A stretch of DNA of 64,000 bases from an uncultured Alphaproteobacteria bacterium (GCA_958295725.1 OY282368.1:2502001-2566000); one strand, 5' to 3'; shown: positions 28,351 to 38,373, counted from the first letter of the stretch. A program made the numbers and translations. The notes: a model not told the origin generated them from the sequence alone.

Positions 28351-31014
28351 TCAATCGTCCTCCAACGCCGCCTGGGCGGCGGCGAGGCGGGCGACGGGCA
28401 CGCGGTAGGGGGAGCAGGACACGTAGTCCAGCCCGATGCGATGGCAGAACGCGACCGAGGCCGGGTCGCCGCCATGCTCGCCGCAGATCCCGAGCTTGAG
28501 ATCGGGCCGCGACTCGCGGCCGCGTTCGGCGGCGATCCGCACCAGTTCGCCCACGCCGTCGACATCGAGGCTGACGAAGGGATCGCCGGCGAGGATTCCA
28601 TGCCGGATATAGTCGTCGAGGAACCCGGCCGCGTCGTCGCGGCTGATCCCGAAGGTCGTCTGAGTCAGGTCGTTGGTGCCGAAACTGAAGAATTCGGCCC
28701 CCTCGGCGATTTCGCCAGCCCGCAACGCGGCGCGCGGCAGCTCGATCATCGTGCCGACGAGGTAGGCGGGACGCTCGCCCCGCTCCGCCGCCAGTCCGTC
28801 GGCCACGCGGTCGACCCTGGCGCGCAGCATGTCGAACTCCCCGCGCGTCGCGATCAGCGGCAGCATGATCTCGGGTCTGACGGTCGCGCCGAGCGCGGCG
28901 CCCGCGTCGAGCGCGGCCTCGAAGATCGCACGCGCCTGTATCTCGTAGATCTCGGGATAGGTGATGCCCAGGCGGCATCCCCGGTGGCCGAGCATGGGGT
29001 TGGATTCCCGCAGCTGGTTGACGCGGAGGCGCAGCACCGCCGGATCCACGCCGGCTGCCGCCGCCACCTCGCCGATCTCCTCGTCGGTGTGCGGCAGGAA
29101 TTCGTGCAGCGGGGGATCCAGCAGGCGGATGGTGACCGGCAGCCCCGCCATGATGCGGAAGATCTCGGCGAAATCGTCCCGCTGCATGGGCAGGATCTTG
29201 TCGAGGGCCGTCCGCCGGCCCTCCTCGTCGTCAGCGACGATCATCTCGCGGACGGCCACGATCCGGTCGGCGTCGAAGAACATGTGCTCGGTCCGGCAGA
29301 GCCCGATGCCCTCGGCTCCGAATTCGCGCGCCGTCCGCGCGTCGACCGGCGTCTCCGCGTTGGTCCTGACCTCGAGGCGGCGGACCTCGTCGGCCCAACC
29401 CATGACCCTGGCGAAGTCCCCCGACAGTTCGGGTTGCACCATCTCGACCTCGCCGGCCATGATCTCGCCGGTCGATCCGTCGATGGTCAGGATGTCGCCC
29501 CTGGAGACCGTCCGGTTGCCGACGGTCAGGCGTTGTCCGGCCTCGTCGATGTGGAGCGCCCCGGCGCCCGACACGCAGGGCCGGCCCATGCCGCGGGCCA
29601 CGACCGCGGCATGGCTGGTCATACCGCCCCGGCTCGTCAGAATGCCCTGCGCGGCGTGCATCCCGTGGATGTCCTCGGGGCTGGTCTCCGTGCGCGCGAG
29701 GATGACCTTGTCTCCCTCCGCCGCCAAGCGCTCGGCGTCGTCGGACGTGAACACCACGGCGCCCGACGCCGCGCCCGGCGAGGCCGGGAGACCTCTGGCG
29801 AGCACGTCCCGCTCGGCGTCGGCGGCCAGCGTCGGATGCAACAGCTGGTCGAGCGACGCGGAATCGATCCGCGCCAGCACCTCGCGGGGCGCGATCAGGC
29901 CCTCGTCCGCCATGTCGACGGCGATCTTGAGGGCGGCCCGCGCCGTCCGCTTGCCGGACCGCGTCTGCAACATCCACAGCTTGTTCCGCTGGACCGTGAA
30001 CTCGATGTCCTGCATGTCGCGGTAATGGATCTCCAGTTTCCGGAACACCTCCGCGAGCCGTGCGAAGACCTCCGGCATGGTCTCTTCCATGGCCGGCAGC
30101 CTGGATCCGTTGGCGTCGCGCGCCGCGATCGTCAGATGCTGAGGCGTCCGGATGCCGGCGACGACATCCTCGCCTTGCGCGTTCACCAGGTATTCCCCGT
30201 AAAGGCGCTTTTCGCCGGTCGAGGGATCGCGGGTGAAGGCCACGCCGGTGGCGCAGTCGTCCCCCATGTTGCCGAAGACCATGGCCTGCACGTTCACGGC
30301 CGTACCCCAGTCGTCGGGGATGCCGTGCAGACGGCGATAAGTGATGGCGCGGCGGTTCATCCACGATTGGAACACCGCCCCGATGGCGCCCCAGAGCTGT
30401 TCCCGGACGTTCTGCGGAAAGGGCGACCCGAGACGTTCCCCGACCTTCGCCTTGAAGGCGGCGACGACCTGTCGCCAGTCTCCGACGCCGAGATCGGTGT
30501 CGAGCGTGTAGCCCTTGCGGTCCTTGTGAACGTCCAGCAGGTCCTCGAAGTTCCCGTGGTCGACGCTCAGGACGACATCGGAATACATCTGGATGAAGCG
30601 GCGATAGGAGTCGAGGGCGAAACGCTCGTCGCCGCTCTTCCGCGCCATGCCCTCGACGGTCTCGTCGTTCAACCCGAGATTGAGCACGGTGTCCATCATG
30701 CCGGGCATGGAGGCGCGGGCGCCCGAGCGCACGGAGACGAGGAGCGGATTCTCGGGGTCCCCGAACCGGGATCCCACGACCGACTCGATGTGGTCCATGC
30801 CGGCCTCGACCTCGGCGGCGAGCGCTTCGGGATATGTCCGGTCGTTCTCGTAGTAGGCGGCGCACACCTCCGTCGTGATCGTGAAGCCCGGCGGAACCGG
30901 CAGTCCCAGGCTCGCCATCTCCGCGAGGTTCGCCCCCTTGCCGCCCAGCAGGTCGCGCAGGTCGGCGCGACCTTCCGTTTTGCCGCCGCCGAAGGTGTAG
31001 ACCCAGTTCGTCAT
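28351..31014 (-). CDS. ppdK: Pyruvate, phosphate dikinase
   Basis: An 887-residue enzyme that interconverts pyruvate + ATP + Pi and PEP + AMP + PPi. Residues about 1-340 form the ATP-grasp domain (GGKGANLAEMASLGLPVPPG). The central domain carries the phosphorylated His in GGMTSHAAVVARGMGRPCV (near 455). The C-terminal TIM barrel binds pyruvate (GIGLCRTEHMFF, SFGTNDLTQTTFG). Full length. It is the third gene of glyQ-glyS-ppdK, starting 7 bases after glyS, an order common in Rhodospirillales. Confidence 0.97.
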   Translation of the reverse strand: MTNWVYTFGGGKTEGRADLRDLLGGKGANLAEMASLGLPVPPGFTITTEVCAAYYENDRTYPEALAAEVEAGMDHIESVVGSRFGDPENPLLVSVRSGARASMPGMMDTVLNLGLNDETVEGMARKSGDERFALDSYRRFIQMYSDVVLSVDHGNFEDLLDVHKDRKGYTLDTDLGVGDWRQVVAAFKAKVGERLGSPFPQNVREQLWGAIGAVFQSWMNRRAITYRRLHGIPDDWGTAVNVQAMVFGNMGDDCATGVAFTRDPSTGEKRLYGEYLVNAQGEDVVAGIRTPQHLTIAARDANGSRLPAMEETMPEVFARLAEVFRKLEIHYRDMQDIEFTVQRNKLWMLQTRSGKRTARAALKIAVDMADEGLIAPREVLARIDSASLDQLLHPTLAADAERDVLARGLPASPGAASGAVVFTSDDAERLAAEGDKVILARTETSPEDIHGMHAAQGILTSRGGMTSHAAVVARGMGRPCVSGAGALHIDEAGQRLTVGNRTVSRGDILTIDGSTGEIMAGEVEMVQPELSGDFARVMGWADEVRRLEVRTNAETPVDARTAREFGAEGIGLCRTEHMFFDADRIVAVREMIVADDEEGRRTALDKILPMQRDDFAEIFRIMAGLPVTIRLLDPPLHEFLPHTDEEIGEVAAAAGVDPAVLRLRVNQLRESNPMLGHRGCRLGITYPEIYEIQARAIFEAALDAGAALGATVRPEIMLPLIATRGEFDMLRARVDRVADGLAAERGERPAYLVGTMIELPRAALRAGEIAEGAEFFSFGTNDLTQTTFGISRDDAAGFLDDYIRHGILAGDPFVSLDVDGVGELVRIAAERGRESRPDLKLGICGEHGGDPASVAFCHRIGLDYVSCSPYRVPVARLAAAQAALEDD

Positions 31015-31021
31015 GCCGCGT

Positions 31022-33154
31022 TCAACCCTCGATCCTGGAAAAATCGGCGACGCTCTCCAGAGCGGAGCCGATCCGGGAGAGCAGGAACAGACGATTCCGA
31101 CGAAGGTCGGGCTCGTCGCAGTTCACGGTGACGTCATCGAAGAACCTATCGACCGGGCGTCGCAGCCGGCCGAGCGCCGCCATCGCGTCGACATACCGTT
31201 CCGCCGCCAGATGCCCCGCGATCTCCTTCTCCGAGGCCGTCAGGGCCTCGAACAGCTCGCGTTCCGGCGGTTCGCACAGCAGCGCGCCGTCGGCCCGCCC
31301 CCGATAGGCGACGTCGTCGTTCGTCTCCTCGATGCGCACGATGTTGGCGGCGCGCCGGTAGGCCGTCAGCAGGTTCCCGCCATCCTCGCCGGCCAGGAAT
31401 TCGTCGAGCGCGCCGATTCGCGCCACGAGCCGCGACAGATCGTCCTCGCCCGTCCGCGAGAAGACGGCCGTGATCCGGTCATGGCGGATTCCCCGGTCGC
31501 GCAGATACGTCTCGAGACGGTCGGCGACGAACTCCATGAGCTCGCACGCGACCTCGTCGGCGCGCGCCGGCGCGGTCGCCGACACGTCATAGCGCTCGAG
31601 AGGATTCTCGCTGTCTTCGAACTTGAGCTTCATTGCTACGTTCGAATAGTGCTTGAAAGCCTCCACGAACACGCCGCGGAGGCCGAGGCTCAACGCGTTC
31701 TCCAGGATCAGGCGGATGACGCCCAGGGCCGCGCGCCGCAGCGCGAACGGGTCCTTGGAGCCGGTCGGTTTCTCGCCGATGGCGAAGAACCCCGCCAGGG
31801 TGTCGATCTTGTCGGCGAGAGCCACGGCGACGCTCACCGGCGCCGTCGGGCAGCGGTCCCGAGGCCCCCGCGGCGCGTAGTGCTCGGCGATGGCCTCCGC
31901 GACCTCGGCGTTCTCTCTGTTGGCGAGCGCGTAATACCGCCCCATCACGCCCTGCAACTCCGGAAATTCCCTGACCATGCCGGTGACGAGATCGGCCTTG
32001 GCCAGCCGCGAAGCGGAGCGCGCCATGCCCTCGTCCGCGCCGGGAACGTGCTCGGCGATCGAGACGGCGAGCGCCTCCATGCGCCTGGCCTTCGCGCGGA
32101 GCGTGCCGAGCCCGGCGCGAAAGACGACGTTGGCGAGCTCCGGCGCCCGGCTCTCCAGCGTGCGCTTACGATCCTCGTTCCAGAAGAACCTGGCGTCCGA
32201 AAGGCGCGCCCGCAGCACCCGCTCGTTACCCGCCACGATGGCCCGGCCACCGTCGGCCGCCTCGGTATTGGCGACGACGACGAAGCGGGGCGCCAGCGCG
32301 CCGCCAGCGTCCTCCAGCGCGAAATACTTCTGGTTCGCGCGCATCGTCGCGGTCATCACCTCGGGCGGCAGGTCCATGAACGCCGCGTCGATCCGCCCTA
32401 TCAGCGGCACCGGCCATTCGACCAGTCCCGTGACTTCATTGAGAAGTGCCTCGTCGGGGACGACCTTCAAGCCTCCGGGCGCAGCGAGCTTCCCGGCGCC
32501 CTCGACGATCGTCCGGCGCCGCTCCACGGGATCCAGGACGACGCGCGCCCGCCGCAGCTTGTCCGCGTAGTCGGCGAAGCCGGTGACGGCGAAGGGCCGC
32601 GGCGCGAGGAACCGGTGACCGACGGTCGTATCCCCGGAAACGACGTCATCCAGGGCGAATCCGACGGTTGCGCCGTCGAACAGGCACAGGATTCGATGTA
32701 ACGGACGAACCCAGCGCAGGGACCGGCCGCCCCAGCGCATGGACTTCGGCCACGGCAGCCTTCTCAGCGCGTCGGGCAGGATGTCGGCGAGCACCTCCGG
32801 GGTGTCCCGTTCGGCGCGCGCGGTCACGGCGAACAGGAAGACGCCCTTGCCGGTCTCGCGTTCCTCAACTTGATCGCGGTCGAGACCCACGGAGCGCAGG
32901 AACCCGGAGATCGCCTTTTCCGGCGCGTCGACGCGAGGCCCCTTGCGTTCCTCCCGAACGTCCGGCTGGCGCGCGGGCAGGCCGTCGGCGACCAGCGTCA
33001 GGCGGCGCGGCGTGACGTAGGTGTCGACGGACGCGCACGGGAGGCGCGCCTCGTCGAGGGCCCCGCCGACCAGCCTCCCGAGGTCCGCGGCGGCTCGTGC
33101 CTGCATACGGGCCGGGATCTCCTCGGACAGGAGCTCGAGCAGCAGTTCCGGCAC
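31022..33154 (-). CDS. glyS: Glycine--tRNA ligase, beta subunit
   Basis: A 710-residue subunit of the bacterial alpha2beta2 glycyl-tRNA synthetase. The N-terminus MPELLLELLSEEIPARMQ is diagnostic. Other blocks are KSMRWGGRSLRWVRPLH near 145, the HD-like segment, and a C-terminal anticodon-binding part near 590-690. Length is normal. Start 33154 is 3 bases after the glyQ stop. Confidence 0.97.
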   Translation of the reverse strand: MPELLLELLSEEIPARMQARAAADLGRLVGGALDEARLPCASVDTYVTPRRLTLVADGLPARQPDVREERKGPRVDAPEKAISGFLRSVGLDRDQVEERETGKGVFLFAVTARAERDTPEVLADILPDALRRLPWPKSMRWGGRSLRWVRPLHRILCLFDGATVGFALDDVVSGDTTVGHRFLAPRPFAVTGFADYADKLRRARVVLDPVERRRTIVEGAGKLAAPGGLKVVPDEALLNEVTGLVEWPVPLIGRIDAAFMDLPPEVMTATMRANQKYFALEDAGGALAPRFVVVANTEAADGGRAIVAGNERVLRARLSDARFFWNEDRKRTLESRAPELANVVFRAGLGTLRAKARRMEALAVSIAEHVPGADEGMARSASRLAKADLVTGMVREFPELQGVMGRYYALANRENAEVAEAIAEHYAPRGPRDRCPTAPVSVAVALADKIDTLAGFFAIGEKPTGSKDPFALRRAALGVIRLILENALSLGLRGVFVEAFKHYSNVAMKLKFEDSENPLERYDVSATAPARADEVACELMEFVADRLETYLRDRGIRHDRITAVFSRTGEDDLSRLVARIGALDEFLAGEDGGNLLTAYRRAANIVRIEETNDDVAYRGRADGALLCEPPERELFEALTASEKEIAGHLAAERYVDAMAALGRLRRPVDRFFDDVTVNCDEPDLRRNRLFLLSRIGSALESVADFSRIEG

Positions 33155-33157
33155 GGG

Positions 33158-34048
33158 TCAGGCCTCCCCCTCCGGCCGGTCGAGCCATCGTTCGCAACTC
33201 GCCCGGGCGAGCGCCCGCACACGGGCGATGTAGTCGGCACGCTCGGCGACGCCGACGACGCCGCGGGCGTCCAGGAGATTGAACAGATGCGAGGCCTTCA
33301 TGCACTGGTCGTAGGCCGGCAGCGCCAACCCGGCTTCCACGAGCCGTCCGCAGGCGGCCTCGGCATCCTCGAACTGACGCCGCAGAACATCGGTATCCGC
33401 GTACTCGAAGTTGTAGGCGGAGAACTCCCGCTCGCCGCGCAGGTAGATGTCCCCGTAGGTGAAACGCCCCTCCCCCTCGACGCCGTTCCAGTCGAGGTCG
33501 AAGATGTTGTCGATGCCCTGGATGTACATGGCCAGACGTTCGAGCCCGTAGGTGATCTCGCCCGAAACGGGATCGCAGTCGAATCCGCCGACTTGCTGGA
33601 AGTAGGTGAACTGCGAGACCTCCATGCCATCGCACCAGACCTCCCACCCGAGGCCCCAGGCGCCCAGGGTCGGGCTCTCCCAGTCGTCCTCGACGAAGCG
33701 GATGTCGTGGCTGGCGGCGTCGATGCCGATATGGGCGAGGCTCGCCAGATAGACGTCCAGGATGTCGTCGGGCGATGGCTTGAGGATCACCTGGTACTGG
33801 TAGTAACGCTGCACCCGGTTCGGGTTTTCGCCGTAACGGCCGTCCGCGGGCCGTCGCGAGGGCTGCACGTAAGCCGCCTTCCAGGGATCCGACCCCAGGG
33901 CGCGCAGCGTCGTCGCCGGATGGAACGTCCCCGCACCCACCTCCATGTCGTAGGGCTGAAGGATCACGCACCCCTGCTCCGCCCAGAATCTCTGAAGCTC
34001 GAGGATCAGGCCCTGAAAGGAATGCGTGGAGAGGCCGGAAGCCGCCAT
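33158..34048 (-). CDS. glyQ: Glycine--tRNA ligase, alpha subunit
   Basis: A 296-residue catalytic subunit. Family blocks include [38 protein letters not shown] and [20 protein letters not shown]. The ATG at 34048 gives the usual length; the open frame continues to 34339 through the neighbouring IS and is spurious. A complete IS sits only 93 bp upstream, so the native promoter or upstream gene coupling is displaced and expression may now depend on sequence in the IS end or in the 93-bp gap. Confidence 0.97.
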   Translation of the reverse strand: MAASGLSTHSFQGLILELQRFWAEQGCVILQPYDMEVGAGTFHPATTLRALGSDPWKAAYVQPSRRPADGRYGENPNRVQRYYQYQVILKPSPDDILDVYLASLAHIGIDAASHDIRFVEDDWESPTLGAWGLGWEVWCDGMEVSQFTYFQQVGGFDCDPVSGEITYGLERLAMYIQGIDNIFDLDWNGVEGEGRFTYGDIYLRGEREFSAYNFEYADTDVLRRQFEDAEAACGRLVEAGLALPAYDQCMKASHLFNLLDARGVVGVAERADYIARVRALARASCERWLDRPEGEA

Positions 34049-34140
34049 CGAACGGTTCCTCACCGGTAGGAATTCAAGCGTCTGGCAGGGGGTCGGTTGG
34101 CGTCGGAAGGTAGCCATGTACCCCACGGCGGTCAAGGAAG

Positions 34141-35279
34141 TGTCCTGGTTCAGGACATATGAGACACGGGGGTCTCTTTGGCTGTCAGTGAGTGAAGGTA
34201 CTGGGCGGGGGTGTGTCCGCCAAGGGCTTGGTGCGGTCTGAAGGTGTTGAATTCGTCGGCGAAGGCGTCGATCCATCGGTTGATGTCGTCGAGGTTGTCG
34301 TCGGGCAGGTCCCATGAGGCGTAGAACTCGTATCGCCATGCGCCGTTGTTACGCTCGACGTGTCCGTTGAGCTTGGGCGATCGGGGCGGGAGTTCGAACA
34401 GGTCGATGCCGCGGCGCTGGCATTCGGTCTCGAAGTCGGCCTTGAACTCGGAGCCTCCATCGACCTGGATGGCTTCGATGGGGAAGGGCATGTCGGCCTG
34501 GAGCTTGTCGAGGAAGCGCCTGGCGTTGTGTGCGGTTGCGCGTCTCCAGGCCTGTGCGCAGGTCCACTTTGCGACGGGGTCATGGGCGGTGAACTGCTTG
34601 ATGGCGGGCCGGGCTGTGTGTGGTGAGACGGTGAGGGTGTCGAGTTGGACGATCTCGCCGGGACTTGTGGGCTTGCGGCCCCTGGGCAGGCGTCTGGCGT
34701 ATGGTCTGAGGCGCCGGGCGGCGCGCGGTCCGTTGCGGCGCAAGGTCGGGACCGGGGTGACGGCGCCGCGCTCCATGAGGGTCTTGAGGATGCGGCCCGT
34801 GGTGCTCTCGCTTACCGCGTGCCCGTTGCGTCGGAGCAGGACGGCGATCTTGGCCTTGCCCCACATGGGGTAGTCGGCGCGTGTCTCCCGGACCGCCGTC
34901 ACCAGCGCCGCCGACCAAGTGGGCCGGCGCGGGGTGTGCGGGCGGCGCGAGCACGGCTTGAGGCGGTTGCGGTCCGCCAGCCTCTGCCACCGGTAGAGGG
35001 TCGATCTCGGCACGCCGACGGCGTTGGCGGCCGCTCGTGCGGTCAGGCCGTCGGCCCTGGCTTGGCGCCAGCGCTCAAGGGCGTCGCGCCTGTGCGCTTC
35101 GTCGCTCCGCTCCTTGCCGCACAGGCGCGACGCCAGGGCGGCTCCTCGTGTAATCTGCCGGGGCAGGCCGAAGGTCTGCATGGGGGTTCTCCTTCACGCT
35201 GGTTGTTCAGCACCAACAGCGTCGGAGACCCCCGCCCTTACATCAAGGGCCGTGTCTCACATCTGTCTGAACGAGGTCA
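34141..35279 (-). mobile_element. Complete IS481-family insertion sequence with target duplication
   Basis: This 1139-bp element has 29/30-bp imperfect inverted repeats: the left end begins TGTCCTGGTTCAGG and the right end, read inward, TGACCTCGTTCAGA. Both share TGAGACACGG at their inner edge. It is flanked by a direct repeat GGAAG at 34136-34140 and 35280-35284. It holds one intact transposase gene, so it is the probable source of the three remnants in this window. Confidence 0.93.
34150..35181 (-). CDS. IS481-family transposase
   Basis: A 343-residue DDE transposase. The N-terminal 100 residues hold a helix-turn-helix ([20 protein letters not shown]). The catalytic rve-type core shows Asp in [10 protein letters not shown], Asp in [10 protein letters not shown] and Glu in [14 protein letters not shown]. 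The C-terminal [19 protein letters not shown] is typical. The gene fills the element and is uninterrupted, so it may be active. The frame ends 10 bases inside the left inverted repeat. Confidence 0.93.
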   Translation of the reverse strand: MQTFGLPRQITRGAALASRLCGKERSDEAHRRDALERWRQARADGLTARAAANAVGVPRSTLYRWQRLADRNRLKPCSRRPHTPRRPTWSAALVTAVRETRADYPMWGKAKIAVLLRRNGHAVSESTTGRILKTLMERGAVTPVPTLRRNGPRAARRLRPYARRLPRGRKPTSPGEIVQLDTLTVSPHTARPAIKQFTAHDPVAKWTCAQAWRRATAHNARRFLDKLQADMPFPIEAIQVDGGSEFKADFETECQRRGIDLFELPPRSPKLNGHVERNNGAWRYEFYASWDLPDDNLDDINRWIDAFADEFNTFRPHQALGGHTPAQYLHSLTAKETPVSHMS

Positions 35280-35300
35280 GGAAGCTCGCGGTCGCGGGCG

Positions 35301-35531
35301 TCACCGACGGGGGCAGTCGTCGCGGTCACAGGTCGACGCCGCGTCGGGCGCCACGAACGTGCCGCAAACGTCGCACTGCCGCAGGTCCTCCACCGTGGCG
35401 GTGGATCCGCCCTTGTCTCCATCGGATCCCGAAATACGGCCGCCAAGGCGTCCCAGGTACTTGAAGCCGTACCAGACGGCGAGGATCACGGCCCCGGTGA
35501 GAAGGATCTTGAAGAGGCTTATGCCGAACAC
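35301..35531 (-). CDS. Small membrane protein with zinc-ribbon-like tail
   Basis: A 76-residue protein. An N-terminal membrane helix (FKILLTGAVILAVWYGFKYL) is followed by a short linker and a Cys cluster CDVCGTFVAPDAASTCDRDDC that resembles a rubredoxin or zinc-ribbon knuckle (CxxC...CxxxxC). Similar small proteins lie near tRNA methyltransferase and glyQ genes in Rhodospirillales. Function unknown. The IS insertion at 34141-35279 separates it from glyQ. Confidence 0.75.
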   Translation of the reverse strand: MFGISLFKILLTGAVILAVWYGFKYLGRLGGRISGSDGDKGGSTATVEDLRQCDVCGTFVAPDAASTCDRDDCPRR

Positions 35532-35759
35532 GGGTCTGGATCGGGGCGCGGGCGGATGTCACAGACCGAAGCGGGACCAGAGCGCGCGCCGCGTGGCGCG
35601 GTCGACCGATCGCCGCGGCATGGATGCGAAGGGTGTACCGGACATCGAACCTCAAGTGTAGTGCGATCCCGACGCGATGGGAATGCGCGTCTTTCGACCG
35701 GGGCGGTCCCGGCGGTCTCCGTGATCTGGAAGGTTCCGTCCGGTCGAGGCTCCGTCCAG

Positions 35760-36527
35760 TCAAAGCATCAGCACGGCACCGGCGCGAAGGACGGCATCGG
35801 CCGCCGTCGTATAGCCTCCGTCGTCCTCGTGCAGGACGAGGCCCGGCGCCATGCGCAACGGCATGTCGCGACGCACGGCGCCGCGCACGATCACGCGCCT
35901 GGCGTCCCCGTCCCTCTTCGGCCAAAGGGGAAACACGACCAGCCCTCCGCACGACTCGCTCAGCACCGGCACGATCTCGTCCAGACGATCGGCCCGGTGA
36001 ATGACCGTGACGGTGCCTCGCGGCCTGACCGCGCCCGCGCAGAAGCGCAACCAGGACGCGAGGCCGACATTCCGCTCGACGGTCGCGATGGCCTTCGTCA
36101 TCGATGACGGACAGCGGGATTCCGAAGCCCGGCGGTAGGGCGGATTGGTCATCGCGTGATCGAACCCGGCCCGCCCGATATCGGGCGGTGGCGCCGCGAC
36201 ATCGCCTTCGAGTATCCGGACGGCGTCCGACGCTCCGTTCAGCGCCGCATTTTCGACCGCCAGCGCCACGAGCGCCGGCTGGATTTCGAGACCCACGACC
36301 CGACACGCGGCGACCCGGTGGGCGAGGCACAGCGCCGCCGCGCCGGTTCCCGCGCCGACGTCGAGTACGGTCTCGCCCGCCGCCGCCGGAACGGCCGCCG
36401 CGAGCAAGACCGGATCGATGGCCACGCGATAACCGGCGGCCGGCTGACGGAGGCGAACCCGCCCTCCGAGCAGCGTGTCCGCCGTGGTCCCGCCGTCGCC
36501 GGGCTCAGGAGACGCCCGAGCGGTCAT
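35760..36527 (-). CDS. tRNA1(Val) (adenine(37)-N6)-methyltransferase-like protein
   Basis: A 255-residue class I methyltransferase of the TrmN6/YfiC type. Motif I is VLDVGAGTGAAALCLAHRV near 54, and the N6-adenine motif is NPPY near 128 (HAMTNPPYRRA). It overlaps the upstream DUF2007 gene by 23 bases, so the two are translated together. The region 35532-35759 downstream shows no gene; in related genomes I would expect an S49 peptidase around here, which is missing. Confidence 0.87.
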   Translation of the reverse strand: MTARASPEPGDGGTTADTLLGGRVRLRQPAAGYRVAIDPVLLAAAVPAAAGETVLDVGAGTGAAALCLAHRVAACRVVGLEIQPALVALAVENAALNGASDAVRILEGDVAAPPPDIGRAGFDHAMTNPPYRRASESRCPSSMTKAIATVERNVGLASWLRFCAGAVRPRGTVTVIHRADRLDEIVPVLSESCGGLVVFPLWPKRDGDARRVIVRGAVRRDMPLRMAPGLVLHEDDGGYTTAADAVLRAGAVLML

Positions 36528-36732
36528 GGTCTATGCCGGCGTCGTCGAGCAGCCGACGGGCGCGGAGAGCGTGCTCGTCACGCACCATGACCCGGCGCGG
36601 GATAGCCGAGATGCTGCCTTCCATCACCGACATATGGGAGTCGAGAACGATGACCTCGATCCCGCCGTCCGCCAACAAGGCGCGCAGCCACGAGATCAGC
36701 ACCGGGTCGTTGGTTCGCAGCAGTTCGATCAT
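36505..36732 (-). CDS. DUF2007 domain-containing protein
   Basis: A 75-residue protein with the DUF2007 pattern: LLRTNDPVLISWLRALLADG, then IEVIVLDSHMS and VMVRDEHALRARRLLDD. These resemble PII-like signal-transducer folds, but the role is unknown. It is the promoter-proximal gene of the DUF2007-TrmN6 pair. The 252-bp gap up to the next gene (36733-36984) shows no further gene. Confidence 0.88.
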   Translation of the reverse strand: MIELLRTNDPVLISWLRALLADGGIEVIVLDSHMSVMEGSISAIPRRVMVRDEHALRARRLLDDAGIDHDRSGVS

Positions 36733-36984
36733 GGGGACGCGGCCATGGCCGTGGGGGCGGGCTGATTCACCCCGGATTTCTCATACTGCCGGACTTCTCG
36801 TACCGATCGGGTGCATCGGGGATCCGGTTGCAAGATAATGTTCCATTCCAAGGACTTATCCTGGATCGGAGGAGTTCCCCGACACGGACGGAGCGTAGCG
36901 CGGCGCGGATGGCGTTTCAAGCGATTGTCCCGAACCGGGACACGCGGCGGGTCGCCGCGGCCACTTCGCGGCGGGGTTCGAGGC

Positions 36985-37569
36985 CTACGCGGTGGAATCG
37001 CCCGCGTTCATCGGCGCCGTCGCGACGAAACGCATGAGCGTCCGGAACGGTATCAGCAAGGCAAGCGCCATCGCCACCTTCACACCGAAATCGCCCAGTC
37101 CCCAGGTGATCCACGGCAGGCCCGTGCCGGCGAAGGCCAGCGAGAAGAACAGCGCCGTGTCCAGGGCCGACCCGGAAAGCGACGAGGCGAGCGGCGCACG
37201 CCACCATGCTTCGGAACGGCGCAGACGATCGAAGATCAGGACATCGAGAAGCTGGGCGGCCAGGAAGGCGCTTCCGGAGGCAAGGGCGATTCGCGGTCCG
37301 GCCGTCCAGACGGAGAGCGCCACGGCGATCGCGAAGCCGGCATAGACCACGCGGCGCGTGACCGCGGCGCCGAAGCGCCGGTTCGTCAAGTCGGTCACGA
37401 GAAAGGCGACGGGGTAGGTGAGCGCACCCCAGGTCAACCAGTCGTTGATCGGGAACTGCACGGCTACGTTCGATACGACGACCACGATCGACATGGCCGC
37501 TATCGGTGGCCAGAACGCGAACAACGGGCGAGACGCCGACTGTCGCCGGTCGCTCATTCCGGTCTCCAA
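36985..37569 (-). CDS. Queuosine precursor transporter (VUT/YhhQ family)
   Basis: A 194-residue inner-membrane protein with about six hydrophobic helices. Family features are ALTYPVAFLVTDLTNRRFG near 50 and ASGSAFLAAQLLDVLIFDRLR near 97. E. coli YhhQ imports preQ0 or preQ1 for queuosine in tRNA. The call is by similarity of pattern. It lies downstream of rpmB on the same strand, beyond a strong hairpin. Confidence 0.88.
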   Translation of the reverse strand: METGMSDRRQSASRPLFAFWPPIAAMSIVVVVSNVAVQFPINDWLTWGALTYPVAFLVTDLTNRRFGAAVTRRVVYAGFAIAVALSVWTAGPRIALASGSAFLAAQLLDVLIFDRLRRSEAWWRAPLASSLSGSALDTALFFSLAFAGTGLPWITWGLGDFGVKVAMALALLIPFRTLMRFVATAPMNAGDSTA

Positions 37570-37597
37570 TCCGAGGGAAACGGGATCATGTTCCTGT

Positions 37598-37622
37598 CGC
37601 CGGCGCGGTCCTCGCGCCGGCG
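37598..37622 (-). terminator. Hairpin directly after rpmB
   Basis: CGCCGGCGCG, loop GTCCT, CGCGCCGGCG: a perfect 10-bp GC stem that begins 1 base after the rpmB stop. The downstream bases have no U-run, so this is either a GC-type terminator or a stem that protects the rpmB 3' end. Confidence 0.6.
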
Positions 37623-37623
37623 G

Positions 37624-37911
37624 TCAGGACGCGGCTCGCGCCTTCAGAATCTCGCGCCGTGCTCGGCGGGCGTTGGGGGAGAGGTCGGCTTCCCTGGCGC
37701 CGGCCAGGAAGTTGTCGAGGCCGCCCGCATGCTCCACCGTCCGGATAGCCTTGGCGCTCACCTTGAGACGGACCGGGCGATCCAACGCCTCGCTGAAGAT
37801 CGACAGCCGCTGGATGTTGGGCAGATAACGCCGCCGCGTCCTGTTGTGCGCATGGCTTACGTTGTTGCCCGACATTACCGACTTCCCGGTCAGTTCGCAT
37901 CGCCGCGCCAT
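37624..37911 (-). CDS. rpmB: 50S ribosomal protein L28
   Basis: A 95-residue ribosomal protein. MARRCELTGKSVMSGNNVSH is the classical start and the TRRRYLPNIQRLSIFSEAL block follows. The ATG at 37911 is preferred over 37959, which would add 16 non-homologous residues; GGACAGGTGACCGAG precedes it. Length fits the alphaproteobacterial L28 size. Confidence 0.97.
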   Translation of the reverse strand: MARRCELTGKSVMSGNNVSHAHNRTRRRYLPNIQRLSIFSEALDRPVRLKVSAKAIRTVEHAGGLDNFLAGAREADLSPNARRARREILKARAAS

Positions 37912-37973
37912 CTCGGTCACCTGTCCTGCCGTCCGATAGGATGCCCGAAGCCGTGTCACGGCTCCAGTGAAGC

Positions 37974-38195
37974 GTGCGCTCCATACGGCATCGTCCGCGG
38001 ACCGTCAAGGCGTTCGCCGGGGAATACCTGCGCCGCTGCGGTCCACGCTGGAAGCCCTCCGGGCGGAAGACCGTGCGCACCTATCTCAAGGCCCGCATCC
38101 TGCCCGCCTTCGGCCGAATGCGGATCGACGAGATCGGCCCGGTCGAAGTCGCCGCGTGGTTCGACGCCGCGAGCCGGGACCGAAGATCGAGGTGA
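37974..38195 (+). pseudogene. Tyrosine recombinase (integrase) N-terminal remnant
   Basis: A 73-codon frame encodes a segment like the SAM-like core-binding domain of phage integrases (TVKAFAGEYLRRCGPRWKPS, then LKARILPAFGRMRIDEIGPV and EVAAWFDAASRDR). The catalytic domain with the Arg-His-Arg-Tyr residues is absent. From about 38186 another frame gives PKIEVTPEQAARAIFSAV, probably the tail of a different small protein fused by deletion. The remnant stands between rpmB and the IS630 element and suggests a former integration site. Confidence 0.7.
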
Positions 38196-38373
38196 CTCCG
38201 GAGCAGGCCGCCCGCGCCATCTTCTCCGCCGTCAAGCCGCCCGGTCCAAAGCGCCGCGCCGAACGACCGCTGCGCACTCCACGGCAACGCCGTGGCTAGT
38301 GTCGTGTCACACATGATACGTCGTATTTTTGATGGTAGCTTTCTCGTCGTCCAGCGACGGCGAGGAGGTTGGC

